A stretch of DNA of 64,000 nucleotides, from positions 25,461,457-25,525,456 of the forward strand of contig CM025852.1 of the NCBI GenBank assembly GCA_003952965.2, given 5' to 3'. The notes beneath the pieces were generated by a model. The model was not told the DNA's origin, ran no database searches, and saw only the letters and a list, made by a program, of their open reading frames with translations. Positions 11,216 through 25,389 of this stretch are shown here, piece after piece (positions within the stretch are counted from its first letter, which is position 1; each line of letters starts with the position of its first letter). The position numbers were made by a program, and so were the translations under genes. Source of the DNA: Morella rubra (Eukaryota > Streptophyta > Magnoliopsida > Fagales > Myricaceae).

Positions 11216-14200
11216 CTATTCCCTCGCATGTAGGTTAAACTGAGTGCCATTCAGCAGCCCATGTTTCTGCTTCATAAGTTCATCTTGCTTCTCTGCATTA
11301 TGTCTGCTTGCTTTCGACAGTCCTTTCATAGTCTCTCTCTCCTTTTTCCCTTGCTGGATGCTGCTTAAATTCTTACTGCGGCCATGCTTATGCTTGTCCT
11401 TATGAACGTGATGGCGATAGTAATAATAGTCAGTTTCTCTGGCAGGATGGTTATCCCTTTGTTCATTGTAGATGCTTCTTCGCTTATATTGAGAACCACG
11501 CCTGTGGTGCCTTGGATGTGCATGGTGTTTATCGACATGCATACGAGGGCGGTCAGGATCAGTCCTCTCCCTCCAAATATCACTGCTACTCTGATCGTCA
11601 GTCCCAAAATGATCTTCCCACCAGTCATAAAGCGGATCAAACAATCCTTTTTGATGTAAAAGCCAAAGTAGAACAAGAACTGCAACCGAGAATACAAATG
11701 TATCATGATTTATTTGCTGTGTCTGTGACTCTGTGGTTAATTCACTTCTCCAATTTTAAAGAGAAGGGGAAATAAAAGGTTTACCCGTAGGAAAAATTGC
11801 CAAAAGCAGACCAAACATCACCATCCAACTGATGCAGATATACTGTATGTGGCACCTGAAGTCCAAAAACCCATGGCATTTCCTCCTGCTCTCCCAAAAT
11901 TAAAAAGAAAAAACAGACTGTCAGCTGTAAACATATATATATATATATATATAGGACTGTTTGAGAAAATAGTATAACAGTTGCAATGTTTAACAAATGA
12001 AGTACTTCATATCCAGATTTTCCAATCTCTCTAACATAAAAGAGGGCAAACTAGATAGACCCAAATTATGTCTTGAGAAAACTTCACTTTACACCCCTAG
12101 ACAATAGTGTCAATGTCATTTAGAGTCCCAACTAGAAATTTCATCGACGTTCACCCTTTGAAGTACTTCTTTCCCAATCTTATAAGCTTAGTTCAGTCTA
12201 ACTCAATCTGAAAAGCACAAATTAGTTATCTGACAGAGGATTATAACATGCAACTTTTCCCCCCCTCATGAAGCTTCTTTTGCTGAAAACTATGTGACTA
12301 ATTGCCTATAACCACAGAGATAAAATTCACAAGCGATATTAAAATAGTCAGTTCCCCCCTCCCCCTCCCCAAAAAAGAAACAAAAAGTTCTTCATTTCCA
12401 TGCACTTTAACAAGGAAAAATACCCTCAAAGATCAGCAGGTTTCAGGAAATGGACAAAAATCTTCGACAGTTTATGCTTGTTTTCCTCTAGAACAAGTAC
12501 CTGCAAGTTTTTCCCGTTATGAAGTCTACCAAACTTCTCCATAGTCTGTCCCAAATGCCTTCAATGGACTCGAAAAAACCATTTATACTGCTTGAGGGTG
12601 GTTGAAAAGGAGCACCCTGCAACAAATTAATGATTCCAATGATTCTTGATTATTGCATATATTGCCATGAAAATAAAAGGTAACTCCTAAGTACCACTTG
12701 TAATCTTTTAATCTTTTGATTGTTTGTTTTTCAAACCCAAAAATTCCATAATTAAAGATCTGAAGCAAACTATTTTTTTTTCCCTCTCCAGATGAGGGTA
12801 TCTGGAACTTTGCACCAACTATCCTCTGGGTATGTACAGTCCCATGCAACAAACAATTATAGGGTCACAATCGACTTTCCAGATGGTCTCAAAAGCCTTA
12901 TTGTGAAAGTTATGACTAAGTTTCGTATCCTAATAAGGACTCCTAAATAAACACATTCTAGTTTACGGAATCAGGAGCAACTACTAGCTAGTCTACTCAC
13001 ACTCTCAGTTTGGAAACACATATAAGAATCGTCTGTCTGCATGTAGTTTCACCACTAAGCAGACAAATGACTGCTCTACAAACAATCCAATTCTCCCAAG
13101 CAGGAATTGGATAGTATTTTCAAGCTCTGGGTTGCCCACATACTCATTAAAGCTCCCTTATGTGTCACTAGAACAAAATACTATATGATTTGTTCCAATC
13201 AAATCTAAAAAAATTGAGAGAAACTGAGAAAAATTATCCTGAAAAATTATCAATGAAATGGAACTTGGAGGTCCACCTCTTTTCCTGTACTTTCAGAGAG
13301 ACAAAAATTATCCCGACATATTTATCAATGAAATGCAACTCAGTGGTCCGCCTTTTTTCCTTTATTTTTGCTTTTATTTTTTGCACCATATTTTGGGGCC
13401 AGGACCACAATCCTGGATCCATTTCAACAGCAGAGGACAAAAAGCTGCCTCATGTTCATCTGCCCAAAATTTGGCAGAAAAGCAGCTTTTCTCTTACTTT
13501 CTCTCCAGGTCCATAAGAGGTTATATGCATCACATCAATAGACATTAAACAAAGCAGTAAATGGGGGGTAAAGGAGTTAGCGATTTTGCAATGAAACTAC
13601 CACCAGACCTGTGATCCATTGTCAAGAATGGTAGCTGTAGTGGTAAATTGGCACTCAGCTCTATCGACTTCATTAAAAGTAGAGTCCTTTAGTATTGCTG
13701 CAGTCAAGTATAAGAATTTTGATCAAATTCAGTATATGCTACCACCTTGCTGATAATTCTCTTATTTTCTATAACTCTAGGATTGGAAAATCACATTGTT
13801 CTTTCACAGACTACCACCCATTTGCAATGTGTCCCCAAATTACCACTCTTGGAAATTGACCTCCTAAACTAGCACTTTTCTGCAACGTGCTTGGTTAAGA
13901 TTTGACCATTAAGATTGTGCCACATGCATCAATCTTAAGGGGATCCAATGAGGGAGAAAATTGCCAAAAAGTACGGAGTTTAAGGAAGACAATTGTCAAA
14001 AATGGTAGTTTGGAGGAACATTGCAAATGGAGTGGCCCTTTGGGGGAAGGTGGGGAGGGGGATTTTTCGCCCCCGCCCGCGCGGGGGAGGGGGGGGGGGG
14101 GTGGTGAAATCTAATTTCCTCTTCTAGCATTTATAATACCTGAACATAAATATTTTGCAGCTCGATCAGTGGTTGGGTAGAGTTTAAATGATCTATTTGT

Positions 14201-17200
14201 AGTTTCATCCGGCTTCATAATAAAGAATTGTTCCTGAAACCATCTAAACTTTCACAAACAGTATCTTTCATGGATACATGATAAGAGTGTTGGAGAGCCA
14301 CTAAGCACGCGGATGAAAAATTCTTTAAAAATGCGATAAATAAAAAAGGTACCTCCATGAGGGTGACATCTCTTGAGCAATCAAACTGCAAGAAGGAAAC
14401 GTCCATCAGATGTAATCACAAGTTGCATTCACTAAGTCCATGGCTAAACTCTACAATATTTTCCATGAAATCTGGATCCATGTTTTAACCAGTTTTGCTG
14501 AATTTCTAAAGCTTCCTTACTGTATTTGTTACCCAACAAGAAATCTCTATAGCCGATATATTAGCTTGTATCAATCACTCCATGAAGTATATTTATTTCC
14601 CTCCCTGAGAAAAAGATGAAACTACAGACAACAGTTTGTGGATATTCTTGTCCAGAAAAAAATCATTTTTCTTCTTCTTCCATTAGTCAAAAGCCACAAG
14701 TACGCATTGAAGGAACTGACTAGCAGGGAAACAGAGCACAGTCAGTCTGTAGTTTCATCAATGAACTAAAATGTCAAGACAACTTTAGAGAATGAAATAT
14801 AGTCCATCTCCATTTAGTAACAAATACAATTTAGGAACAAACATACAATATTCAAGGCATAATTTTCTATCTTAGCATCACTCTACTGAAAACAATGAGT
14901 ACACACCACAGGATTCTGAACTTCTAATAGGAAAACATTGTTATACAAGGATAATGGACTGAAAATAAATTAAGAACCCTAAAACTAGTAAGAACAACAT
15001 TGTGGTTCTTAAAATACGAGTAGAGGCATTTGGAATTTCATGGATACATCTATACGTAATCGCAAATATCAAAACTTCCTACCTCCTCTGTTGCAGAAAT
15101 CCCTAAGGTAACAGAAAGCTATTTCACTCAGCATTATCAGTGAAACAACATGCCAGTGTTATGACAGCAAGTGATGAGAAAAGTCAGAACAGCGTTACCG
15201 TTAAGCTATATGATGCTTCCACTTCTCCAGTATTCTTAGTTGTGATTGTAGCCACTCCAAATTGAGTAAGTGCTTCAAATGTCGGTATGCTGACGCTTAA
15301 GATTTTTCCAGGACTCCTACCAAAGATTTAAAATTATGTGACGGGATGATCTGTAACAGATGAAGCTTAAAACAAATATGGTTTATACCTGAAAAAACAA
15401 AAACACGCCCATAATCTTCTTAAAAAGTGACAGGAACATCTCATTTGATTTTGCAAATTCACAAGTTTGCGTTATGCTTGGTTAGAGATTCAATTTCTCT
15501 CAAACCATCTCCAGAGGTATTGAGAACTAACTACTTTGGACATTCTAAATCTTTTATTTTATCAATCATACTAGAAATTTAAAATTTTCTCAGTGCTAAA
15601 TCACATTCTACCAAATATTCTTCTCAAACATTTCCAAAGGTATGAAAACGTTTTTGGATGTTCTAAACCTAGTATTACTTGTTCTTTAAGATCCAGAAAC
15701 CTGAGAAGCTCCAATTAAAGTCAGCCTTTTGGATGAATACAAAGTTTTCCCAATTTCTTAACATCAAATGGAATAACACTTAACTATTCTTGGCTGGCCC
15801 ATAGTCATCTGCTCTTTCAAAAATTAAAAAATCTTCTTCGAATCGGTACAGTACAAAAAGTGCTAATAAACTAATAGCCCATACAGGCAAGATCCACTTA
15901 AACAGATATTGTATGTTTCCATGGAAGGCAGTACAACATGAACAATCACTTCCACTTGCAGTAAGCATAGACATAAGGAAACAATATCAACCTCTGGTAA
16001 ACATATTCTATGTCATCAGCACTTAGCTCTATATAAAGATTCGTATTGAGAGCTTCAGTGACTCCTATGGAGAACGAATGACTCCCTGCATCCTGCAGAC
16101 AAATCAAAATGATAAACAGAATGATTTGATAGACGTTTTATGGAGAAAAATCAGGAATTGCTGGGCCATAACTCGATCCTGGTTTATCCTCTCAAACCTG
16201 CCTTCAACACCATATAGAGGCAACTGATTCCTCTTAATTCGGTTCTGGTCAGCCTGTCAGAAGCAAGAAAGTTTCTTCTTGATTAAAATAAGAATATGTT
16301 GATTCAAATTAGGGGGTCGGGGTTCCCAATCCTCTGAAGTGCTTAACTTTAAAAGAGGAAGAGAAAATGCCACATTTATAAAACAGAACTGAATGTCACT
16401 GTTGTTTAGTAACCTAATCAAACGTACACAACTAAACTATTGCGAATGTGAGTGTCCATATTTGTTGGATTTGAGTTTGTTGCATACACAAACTTTGAAA
16501 TATTCATAATTTTTACAGAAGAAAGAGGGAACACTGGCTAATATAATGGTTATAATGAAAAAAAATATATACAAAAAAAAATTGAAAATATTATTTGTGA
16601 TGATAGAGAAAGATTATTGGCCATAATTATATGACTATTTCATCTAACATATTTTTAAAACTGCAAAAGGAGAGTAATCAAGGGGGGAAATAAATAAAAA
16701 ATGGTTAACCTGAGAAACATGAACAAGAAGAGGTACTTCTTTGACTAACCTCATGAAAATTCCACAACTGATTATGCAAGCAACTCCAAAATGGTGAAGC
16801 ACAAAAATTTGGCTGCCCATTAAACGCCTCATAACTGACACCAATTTTGTTACATTCAAGGCCATCCAAGGTAAATCTTACTCTCTCAAGGAGCATCCAC
16901 ATAGAAAAATTCATCCCTAAATCCTGTGGTTGACCATCATCACCCTTCCACAGAAAAGTGAAGAACCTTTGAGTAATATAAAAAACTACAAACAAATATA
17001 AAAAACTTACCTACCCAGAAAAGTAAAAAGAATTTTAAACAAACATTTGAACAATGAATAAAAATGGAACATTAGTACCCTATCCACAAGCAATCGACTA
17101 AAATGCTTTCAGAGACATAACCAAAAAGAAGTCTCATGGGCACTAAAATTGGTCAACCACCTTATGTATTCCACAGTTGATACCTGGGAGTTAAGCTCAC

Positions 17201-20200
17201 ATAAAACACCTAACAGGTATCCTAGGCTTTGAAATCGGAATGTGTCCCATAATTGGTACCTGGGGAAGTAACACCTTTCTTGGGACTGAAGAATAAGAAT
17301 GTATGCCAGAATTGGAACCTAGAATACGTAGCAAGTTTCTTAGGAACTAAAGAATAAGAACTCAAAATCATGCCCAGAGCTAAATCTTGCAGATTTGAAA
17401 TGCAACTGTGGTTTGTGAGAACTCCCAAGCATCTCTACATGTGGCACTGTTTTCTTCTGATTCACTACATTCTGGCAGAAAACCACAGTAGTCTTGCCAC
17501 ATCAATATGTGTGCTAATCTCATCCAAGAATCCATCCAGTATTGGAACTAATGCAAAGACTAATACATAATAACTGGGGGCCACTTTTCCCTGATCTTTT
17601 TGCTGGCAGTAATAAAGATCTGAAATGTTGAGTACAGCTTACTTCATGCCATATTCGAGTGCTAGGAGTTATGCAGTACAATATAGAGAGATACTTTTTC
17701 CATATGTGGCTGTTCCTTTTTTTTTCCCCCTATGTTGGTGTAAGTAAGAATATCAGAGCAATTCAACTGGAAAGATGCATCCTTTATTATACCACTTACC
17801 CTTGGAATATATGCACATTGTGTGCACTATGTAAACCTCCACTTAATATATAGACTAGTCTGAAGAACATATAATTATGACTACTTGATTGTAGTGGCTG
17901 GACAAGGCATCAGATTCTAATTCAAGCTCTACACCTTCTTTGCCAAGGTTTCGGAAAAGGACGGATTTTTTAGACTTACATGTTCATATGTATTGCGAGG
18001 ACATACTTATGTTCCAAGAGCTCTGGAGCTGTAAGTTTAAAGATGTGCCAAAATGCAACACTACAAATAGCAACTATATCTACAAAAGAAAAAAAGAAAA
18101 TTGGACTGTTCCATTTCATACTCAGCCTGGCCCACTTAAAAAGCAGGTTGGAATACTTTCTATAATTGAGATGCCAAAAATTAGAAGAAGAATGTTGTGA
18201 TCAACATTTTTGTTTCTATCACCAGAGCTCGTTGGATATTAATCATAATATATCTGTGAAGTAAGCATACCTGCCTTGGTATGACAAGGTAGAAGTCTTC
18301 AAATGAGGGAATATTTGTATATCCAGCAAAATCACCAATAATTTTGACCTTTAGGAAATTATCCTTGGATGATACTGTTCTGTTTTCAGGACCCACAACC
18401 AGTTCCTGCTACCAAAAGAAGTTCCACAAAGTATCAGCAAAGAAATTTAAATTATGGATTTTTTGTTTCTGTAGAACAAAACAACAAACAACAAACTTAA
18501 GATTACATATTCATGATTTGATAATTGTTCATTTTTCATGCAAGTAGTTTTAAAATCCATCTAAGGGGTGTCAATCTAAAGGAGATGTATCCATGTCTAA
18601 TGCAGCAAGAATATAAACAGAGAATCAGAAAAATAAAACTATGACCAATGAACGAAATTTAGTTAATATTTTACATTTTCTAGTCATTTCAGTTATGTTC
18701 TAGAGGGTTCTGCTGTAAGGAAATGGAAAAAAGCAGACGAAAAGGAGAAAAAAAAGAAAAAAGATAGAAGGGTTATCCAGATAAATGCAGTCCAGATCAT
18801 TATGAAAGATTCTTCTGTTTTCAGTAGGAACATTAGAAGGTAATACCGAGAAAAGAAAAAAAAATTCGACGGTTCAGAGTATTTCAAATTACACAAGAAA
18901 AAAAATAGAAAAGAAAGAGGGTCGAAGCACCTAGCTGACTTCAGCAGGCTTTTTCTAATAGATTCTCAAGCTTGCAATCTATTATTGTAGTGAAGGCGTC
19001 CCTTATATTGTTATTAGGCTTGCAAAATTTTCCTTGTACGCTTATAAGCTTTAACCCATAGTAGAATTGTGCTCTTTAATCCACTTGACAGTTCGACTGC
19101 AACCTGCTAGTTCACATCCTTGGACACCTTTAAGTCATTTAGCATGTAGTCTCGCTGCCTTCCTTCTTTATGTGACATCTAGGAACAGATAAGTCCCAGA
19201 CACAAAATGCATTTTCTTTTGAGCATTGTACTTTAAAAATTTGTCGATGTTTGACTCAGGTCCTGTGGTGGGAAGTCTATGGCAGGATATGAGCGCAAAA
19301 GGCCCATTGATATATCTTCTTTGCATTTAATGGGAGAAAGGAGACAAAATTCCTCAAGCGATCATCAATCAAAATCATATATTTATCATTGTAGTCCTGC
19401 AATCCCTGTGTGTCGTCAAAAATGAATTTAATCGGACAAGATAAGTTGCTTTACCATTCAGCAGAGAATCACTGAACTTTCATTACCTACCATTGTATCT
19501 CTCTCGATATAGCTTATCTGTTCATAGCAATCCGTTGCTTATACTAAAGATGCAGTGCACATGCTTGTTACAAGCATAGAAAAACTACAAGGATATTGAA
19601 AAATGACATACCGAAATTTTAGATCCAGTCTTAACCTGGATACGAATGCTGAACCCCAATGATTGCTGTCCAATACCAAACACATGAAACCTGAGTAGAT
19701 AAAACAAAATTTCTATTAATTATGGCAAAATGTAAAATGGATTGTCAAATATAGAATAAAACATGACAAAAACTATAAGATGTAAGCAGAACGGTAACAA
19801 TGCAGGATTTAGTATAAGCTGAAGCTTCAATCTGTCATCCAGGGGTACATATGACAATTATGAGCACAGATAACATCAGACTCTCTATGGTCTCAATCAT
19901 GAGCCTCTCCAAAGGAAGTTTTTTTTTTTTCCTGGTAGATCATATACCAACAGAAGGTATCACATGCGGTTAATTACTAAAGAACACCTAGACACAAAAA
20001 TTGAAAACGTGAACTTAAAAACTATCCTGAGAAAAAAATTAGAAGTTTTAACGCACAAGAAAATACAGACCGCTCATATAACAACAACTTTTGCAGTAAG
20101 TACTCATACAACAATCACATGATAATGAAAACAAAATTATATGGCGGACTACAGATAAGTCTTGATATAAACAGCAGTCAAAGATGATATGCATGTGAAA

Positions 20201-23200
20201 CATCCAATCAATATGTCACACAGGAACTTTCGTAGAGTAACTATTAAATTTATCAATCTGCCTAGAAAAATATAATCAAGACCGAACAAGAGGCTAACAC
20301 AATCATCATACCAATCACCTGGAAAACGAAGACAATGTGCAGTGTTGGCCTTTCCTTTCATCAACTTGTCAACTAAGAAAAAGAAAATTCATAATCAATT
20401 ACCAAAAACCAGTGAGAGGCATCCTACATAGAAAGCTGAAGAATGGTAAAGAATATAGAAGGACTTACAAAAGTTTCCACATGATGAAGGCACGCGCCGC
20501 TGGGGCCCACAAGGACAACATATGGGCTACATAAAAAGGACATAAGAAGAAAATGGAATAAAAACACAAAATGGTTAGAACAAAATGGAAAGTATATTAA
20601 CTGAGCATCTATACATATTCACTAGTCTCTAAAGTGCCAGATATTCAAGTCCGATAAAGGGCCAAAAGCTTTAGATTGACAAAAGTATCACTACTGGAAG
20701 AACAATAATATAATTATAATTTTAGAACCAGCAAGATCACCAATTTTCCATGGAGGTTCTATTGCATATCAAAACCTTAACTATCAGAGTTAGAAAGAGC
20801 CTTCAAATCTTCAAGATTCTAAACAAAACACATGATGCTTTTCCATGATATACACAGCTATAGTCGCACAATCAAATTCATTAATAGAGTCGTTGATTCA
20901 GCATGAAGAGAGTAGATGAGGCTATGACTCTATCTTTATTATGTGGATTACATACTCAGAGATTCAGCATGCAAAAAATGGTGTAAGCAACCACAAAAAT
21001 CGCAAGCACACTTCTAATAAGTAAGAGAACACTAACACAAGTATCATTTGTACTAGAAAATAAATGCACCTGTGTATGCTCAATAATATGACCTTTTTCA
21101 TCTCGTAACCTACAAAACCAATACAAAAGCCAGTCAGCTGACTTTTTGAAAATTTAATGCAACTCATAGATTTGCATATAGTTACTTCACCAGAAAATAT
21201 ATTAATCTAACCTTTTAAGTGCAAACACAATACTGTTAAAAGAAACCAAAGGTAAGTAAAAAATGAAAATAGGCTACATATCTAGGCACATTGTTGGAGT
21301 ATTTTCCATTAGGAAAGGCAATCTTATACTTTGATTAAATAAACAAACATATAGGACCCAACCTAATTAGGATGAACTTTTTACAGAATCTTTTCACCAT
21401 CTCTCTCTCTTTTGTAGGGGCCTTCTCTCAGGTCATTGGTTACCTCCATTTTGTTAGTTACATGTGTTGTGCACATGTGAGGCCTTGGGCAGACCTACAA
21501 GTGAAGAGAAGAACTACATCCAATGTTGACCTGAAATAAGTTACTGACCTTCCTCTAGCACCAACAACACAGACATGTAAGGCCCAAAATTAAAGAGATT
21601 AAAGCATTTCTTATGGTTACTGAATCATAAGAACATTTCTTGGAAATTTAGATACTGGTATTAAAACTGTATGCCTGAGGCCAGATATCCTTCATGTTTG
21701 CTAACTAAAAAGTAGCATATTTCAACAGATTTTCACTAAAGCTAGCAGAGATTACTAATCATAAAAGCAAGCAAATTAAGAAATTATTTTTAAGACGGAA
21801 GATGAAATTCAAAAGACCATCTCCAAGGTTGCACGAATAATGACATTTTTAGCTTATGATGTCCATAAGCAGAGCAGAATAAAATCATTAAACTGCTAAG
21901 AGAAATGTTAACCTAGTCAGAAGCAACACTTCTGAAACCAAAGGAAATTTGATGCACGGTGCAAGGTTTGCAGTAAGGTGGTGTCTAAGCAGATTTTCTG
22001 TATGCAAGGCTGTAAAATCAGTTACTTTTTGATTGCCAAGAAACCACAAAAATAACACTTTTTAGTTGTCCACACAAACTAAATATCCCAGAAGTTACCT
22101 TTCATATCGCTTACCTATGTAAGCTACAAACATCCAGTGAGTTATGAACTCACGACCTCCCTCTGTCATGTTCTTGCAAGGGGAGGAAGCATCAGTTGAG
22201 CTAAACTTAACCACTTAACTTTCCTTTTCTCATACCCATATTTACGGTATTTGTTTCACCCAAATATCTAACAAAGCACCTCTTAGTCATGGCTGTTCTG
22301 CCAGTAGATGCAGATAAACTATAAAAATCAAAAGGCAAAATTGAAGTGTAAGCGTAAACATGGGTATATCGCAATTTCTAGTTAAACCGACAAATTTTGC
22401 ACAACATTCAAAGCTAGATATTGAAAAATCTTATCAAGAATTAAAACTGAAAATGAAATAGCGATACATAAAGATTGCTTGCCTCTCACACATCTTCACA
22501 ACTTTTGCATCAGCATCTGGCTCACATTTGCGCGTCTTAACATAGAACTCTTGAGGTTTATAAGGAACGTCCTGGAAAAATGTGGAGTTTGCAAATCTTA
22601 TAGGAATCAACTTAGTTCAATGTCGGGCTATGTAATAATTCGAGTTTTACTTTCCCGAACCATCTAACATATGCAAAAGCTCAAATGTCAGATAAACACA
22701 TCTCCTAAAAACCTCTTCTCTTGCTATCTGTTTCCAATAACATAAATCTTTGGAAAGTAACTTTTTTTCTTTGCTTTGCTTTTGATCTGCCACAATTATG
22801 ACTAAAATTTTCCCATCTGTGCATTTGGGGCAAGCAGAAAATTAAAGACGTGGTATATGACAAAGTAGCTCTAACGGGATCTTCTCAAACAAAAACAAAC
22901 ATATGCTCCCACAACCTCACATTCAAAGTTGATGAAGTAGTTCCCTTACTCGTATGTATGTTAGCTGATACATGGCGAATGCAGCAGATTTGTTAACAGT
23001 TAGCACCGGTGGTATTCGCAGAGTTTGCATCTTGTTAGTTGAGTTCTCCTCCACCTCCACAATTTCTGCAACAATCGATGCCTCTCCTCCACTCTGCATT
23101 ATCAGAAGATAATTACGTGACATTTCAGGATAATATTCTTGCAACATTATGCAGAATAACCCACACTGGATTTCGAGTCTATACAGGCTAACATTGCTCA

Positions 23201-24023
23201 ATGCTGCTTCCCTAAAATTCTTAGGTACTTCTTTGTCCAATTAAACTTCAAAACTACTGTTGCTACAGGTTCTATAGACTGTACAACAGCAGTATAGTTA
23301 ACAACTATGGCTCAGATCCTTCAAATATTCCAGGATAACTCCATGATGGAGTTCTAAAATTTCCAGATGATATGAAGTTAAACAGTTTTATAGTCTTTGC
23401 ATTTGTCCCTAAGAGGAATCCTAACTTTTTTTCTTAATTCATTGCACCCCCGAAGTTGTATGCTGACCTGAGGAGTTCCTTAAAATATCTGGAAGATTCC
23501 AACCATTCCATTTAAATAAATACCAATTGGCTACTATTATCCGATCAATTTCAAAAATTCCTTCCTATAATTTCAGTAAGGCAATGCTATTAAGTATTGT
23601 CGTGCCGTTTAGTATCCAAAAGGCCTTCGTTTTTTCTTTTTTTTCCCTTTTAAACACCATTTTGCTACATGCCCACATCAGGTACACTCACTTAGTTCTT
23701 CTTAGTACGGAAAATAGCAACCAAAGGTTTTAAGATTACACCATCAACTACTCAGAAGAAGCAAACGTGTCCACTATCAACTAAGAGAAACATAGCATAG
23801 ACAAAATCGTTGGTTAGATTACAGTGAGTAAAGGAAGAAGATTTACAGTGCCACTGGGAACCGCCAGGTTCAAAACGATCTTCTTGGTGCAGTTGAGATT
23901 ATCGGAGTCCGAACTCTTCTCGCACTTCTCGAGCTTCGATTTCGAGAGTATCTGCACCCCGGCATCACCTCGAGGGCCAAGAAAACCGATAAACAAGACG
24001 AGAAACAAGATCGTTTGCCCCAT
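11216..24023 (-). CDS. HAP2: HAP2/GCS1 male gamete fusion protein
   Basis: Class II-like membrane fusogen on sperm that merges gamete plasma membranes at fertilisation. Eighteen exons (high to low): 23847-24023, 22950-23093, 22483-22571, 21070-21109, 20469-20526, 20312-20372, 19612-19690, 18271-18405, 16750-16944, 16173-16253, 15992-16092, 15199-15316, 14353-14385, 14140-14233, 13609-13697, 12501-12616, 11785-11885, 11216-11679. Phases agree throughout and give 724 residues (Arabidopsis about 705). Visible: signal peptide (about 1-21), Cys-rich ectodomain, HAP2-GCS1 signature near 276-324 with [11 protein letters not shown] and [10 protein letters not shown], one transmembrane helix near 555-578, and a 146-residue His/Arg/Lys-rich tail. 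Intron 3 begins with GC instead of GT (GAGAG|gcaagc). Exons of 33 and 40 nt are unusually small. No frameshift or stop was found, so the gene looks functional. Expression in the male germ line is inferred from the family. Confidence 0.96.
13228..13375. repeat. degenerate tandem repeat of about 76 bp in HAP2 intron 15
   Basis: Two adjacent units share aaaattatcc/ccga, then ttatcaatgaaatg, then ggtcc, then a run ending in ttttcc. The first spans about 13228-13303 and the second about 13304-13375. They differ at many positions, so the duplication is old. It lies inside an intron. Confidence 0.6.
14041..14103 (+). repeat. extreme G-rich tract in HAP2 intron 14
   Basis: A dense run of guanines, including stretches of five or more G and a terminal run of about 13, interrupted by cgcccccgcccgcgc. 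It could fold as a G-quadruplex on the + strand and a C-rich structure on the other. It starts less than 100 bases from exon 14, in a gene whose introns are otherwise AT-rich. The exact G count may suffer from sequencing error. Confidence 0.6.
22124..22212 (-). repeat. tRNA-derived SINE fragment in HAP2 intron 3
   Basis: Read on the minus strand this holds a box A-like ttagctcaactgatg and, about 40 bases on, a box B-like ggtcgtgagttcataactc. That matches the pol III promoter of plant tRNA-derived SINEs. The CG of box B is mutated to CA. The element shares the transcription strand of HAP2. Boundaries and target-site duplication were not resolved. Confidence 0.45.
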
Positions 24024-24302
24024 GTCTTGGGGTTTAGATTCGCGATTTAGGTGAAACGCAGTGACTCTCTGGTTTGGGATCTCGGAAACTGGTAGTGAAC
24101 AGTGAGAGTGGGACTACGGGATAGGAAAAAAGAGGGAAGCCGTTTTGAAACTGCCAGTAACGGTTTTTCTTTCTTTTACTGGTCATTTCTGGATTTTTGA
24201 AAGCAGAAATTGCACGGATTTTGCGGTGGGGCATATGCGCGGACGGAAGACAGGCGCCAAAACTGTACGTCCTTGTCCCTAGGCCTGTCCTAGTAGGACG
24301 TG

Positions 24303-24354
24303 AAGTAATTTTTTACGTATCTACCAAAAGAAAAAAGAAAAAAAGTAATTTTTT
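24303..24354 (+). repeat. 12-bp direct repeat flanking an A-rich insert
   Basis: The 12-mer aagtaatttttt at 24303-24314 recurs at 24343-24354. The 28 bases between them are A-rich in their second half. The arrangement resembles the other short poly(A) inserts in the window, but the repeat is low in complexity, so chance is a real alternative. Confidence 0.35.
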
Positions 24355-25389
24355 TTCGTTTTTGTGTGAATTATTCCATGCACTTCACTCCGTTCAAAGG
24401 ACGGACTTTTCTACTAATTTAGATGAACAGCGTGAGTTTGATTTCTCTTGAATTACTGTTGCCCGTGTTATTCGATCAAGGCGTATGACAAAATTGAAAA
24501 AAGATTGCACTGCACGATTCAGAGGCCTTCCTAAGTGGATTGATTTTCTCTTCTTAAAATTACGCCATTTAAGAAGTTAAACATCTTAATAAATAAATAA
24601 GAGAATTAATAAACCTACTAGCAAATTTTCTAAAAGAAAATATAATCGTGGAATTTTTTTTTAAAAAAAAGTGTTGGAAGTGACCCTTTGGTGAAGAAGA
24701 AAATAACAATCCATAACCTCTTCAGTTGATATCCACAATTTGTATTTCATAAAACTATTTTTTTTTTCAAGAAGTATTATTGTAACATTTTGGAATACAA
24801 GGTGATGGAATTCCTTGCTATAAACGTATAGTTTTGGGTTATTGTATACTCTTCACCTCCTCTGCAAGAACAAAGTAGTCCATTGTATTAAGTGTGAAGT
24901 GAAACATAAAATCTCATCAAGTTCATAAATTCGGGGTTTTCTGACGTGTTTTTTTAGAGATAATTTTGTGTTTGTTCAACAAGTCGGACCTCTTGTCCCA
25001 CCTCTTATCAAGGGGTTTGACCTATTTTTCTCGAGACATTTTGTGCCTTAATTTAATGAGTCGCTTTTCAGAAGCCAAGGGATTAGACTTGTTTTTCTAG
25101 AGAGTTTTTTTCATAACTCCAAAGAGTCAGACCCCTTGCCAAGGGGTGAGTTTCATGGATTTTGAAGATTTTTGCTAAAGTAAGAGGGTTAGTCAAAATT
25201 GGGGAGAGAGATTTTCGTGGAGTTCTGGGAGAATCAAAGAGTTTGGATTTAAAATGGGGTAATTTATTTTTTAATTGGGAGTGGGGTGTTGGGGGAGGGA
25301 GAGAAAGAAAGGCTTTATAGGAGATTTTCATCATTTAGTCAAATCTCTTCCTTCACTTATACAGAGTTTGATTATAAAATTTTAATAAA

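Noticed and set aside
13190..13548. Plus-strand frames of 96-108 residues in HAP2 intron 15
   Set aside because: Produced by a degenerate tandem repeat, antisense to HAP2, with no domain.
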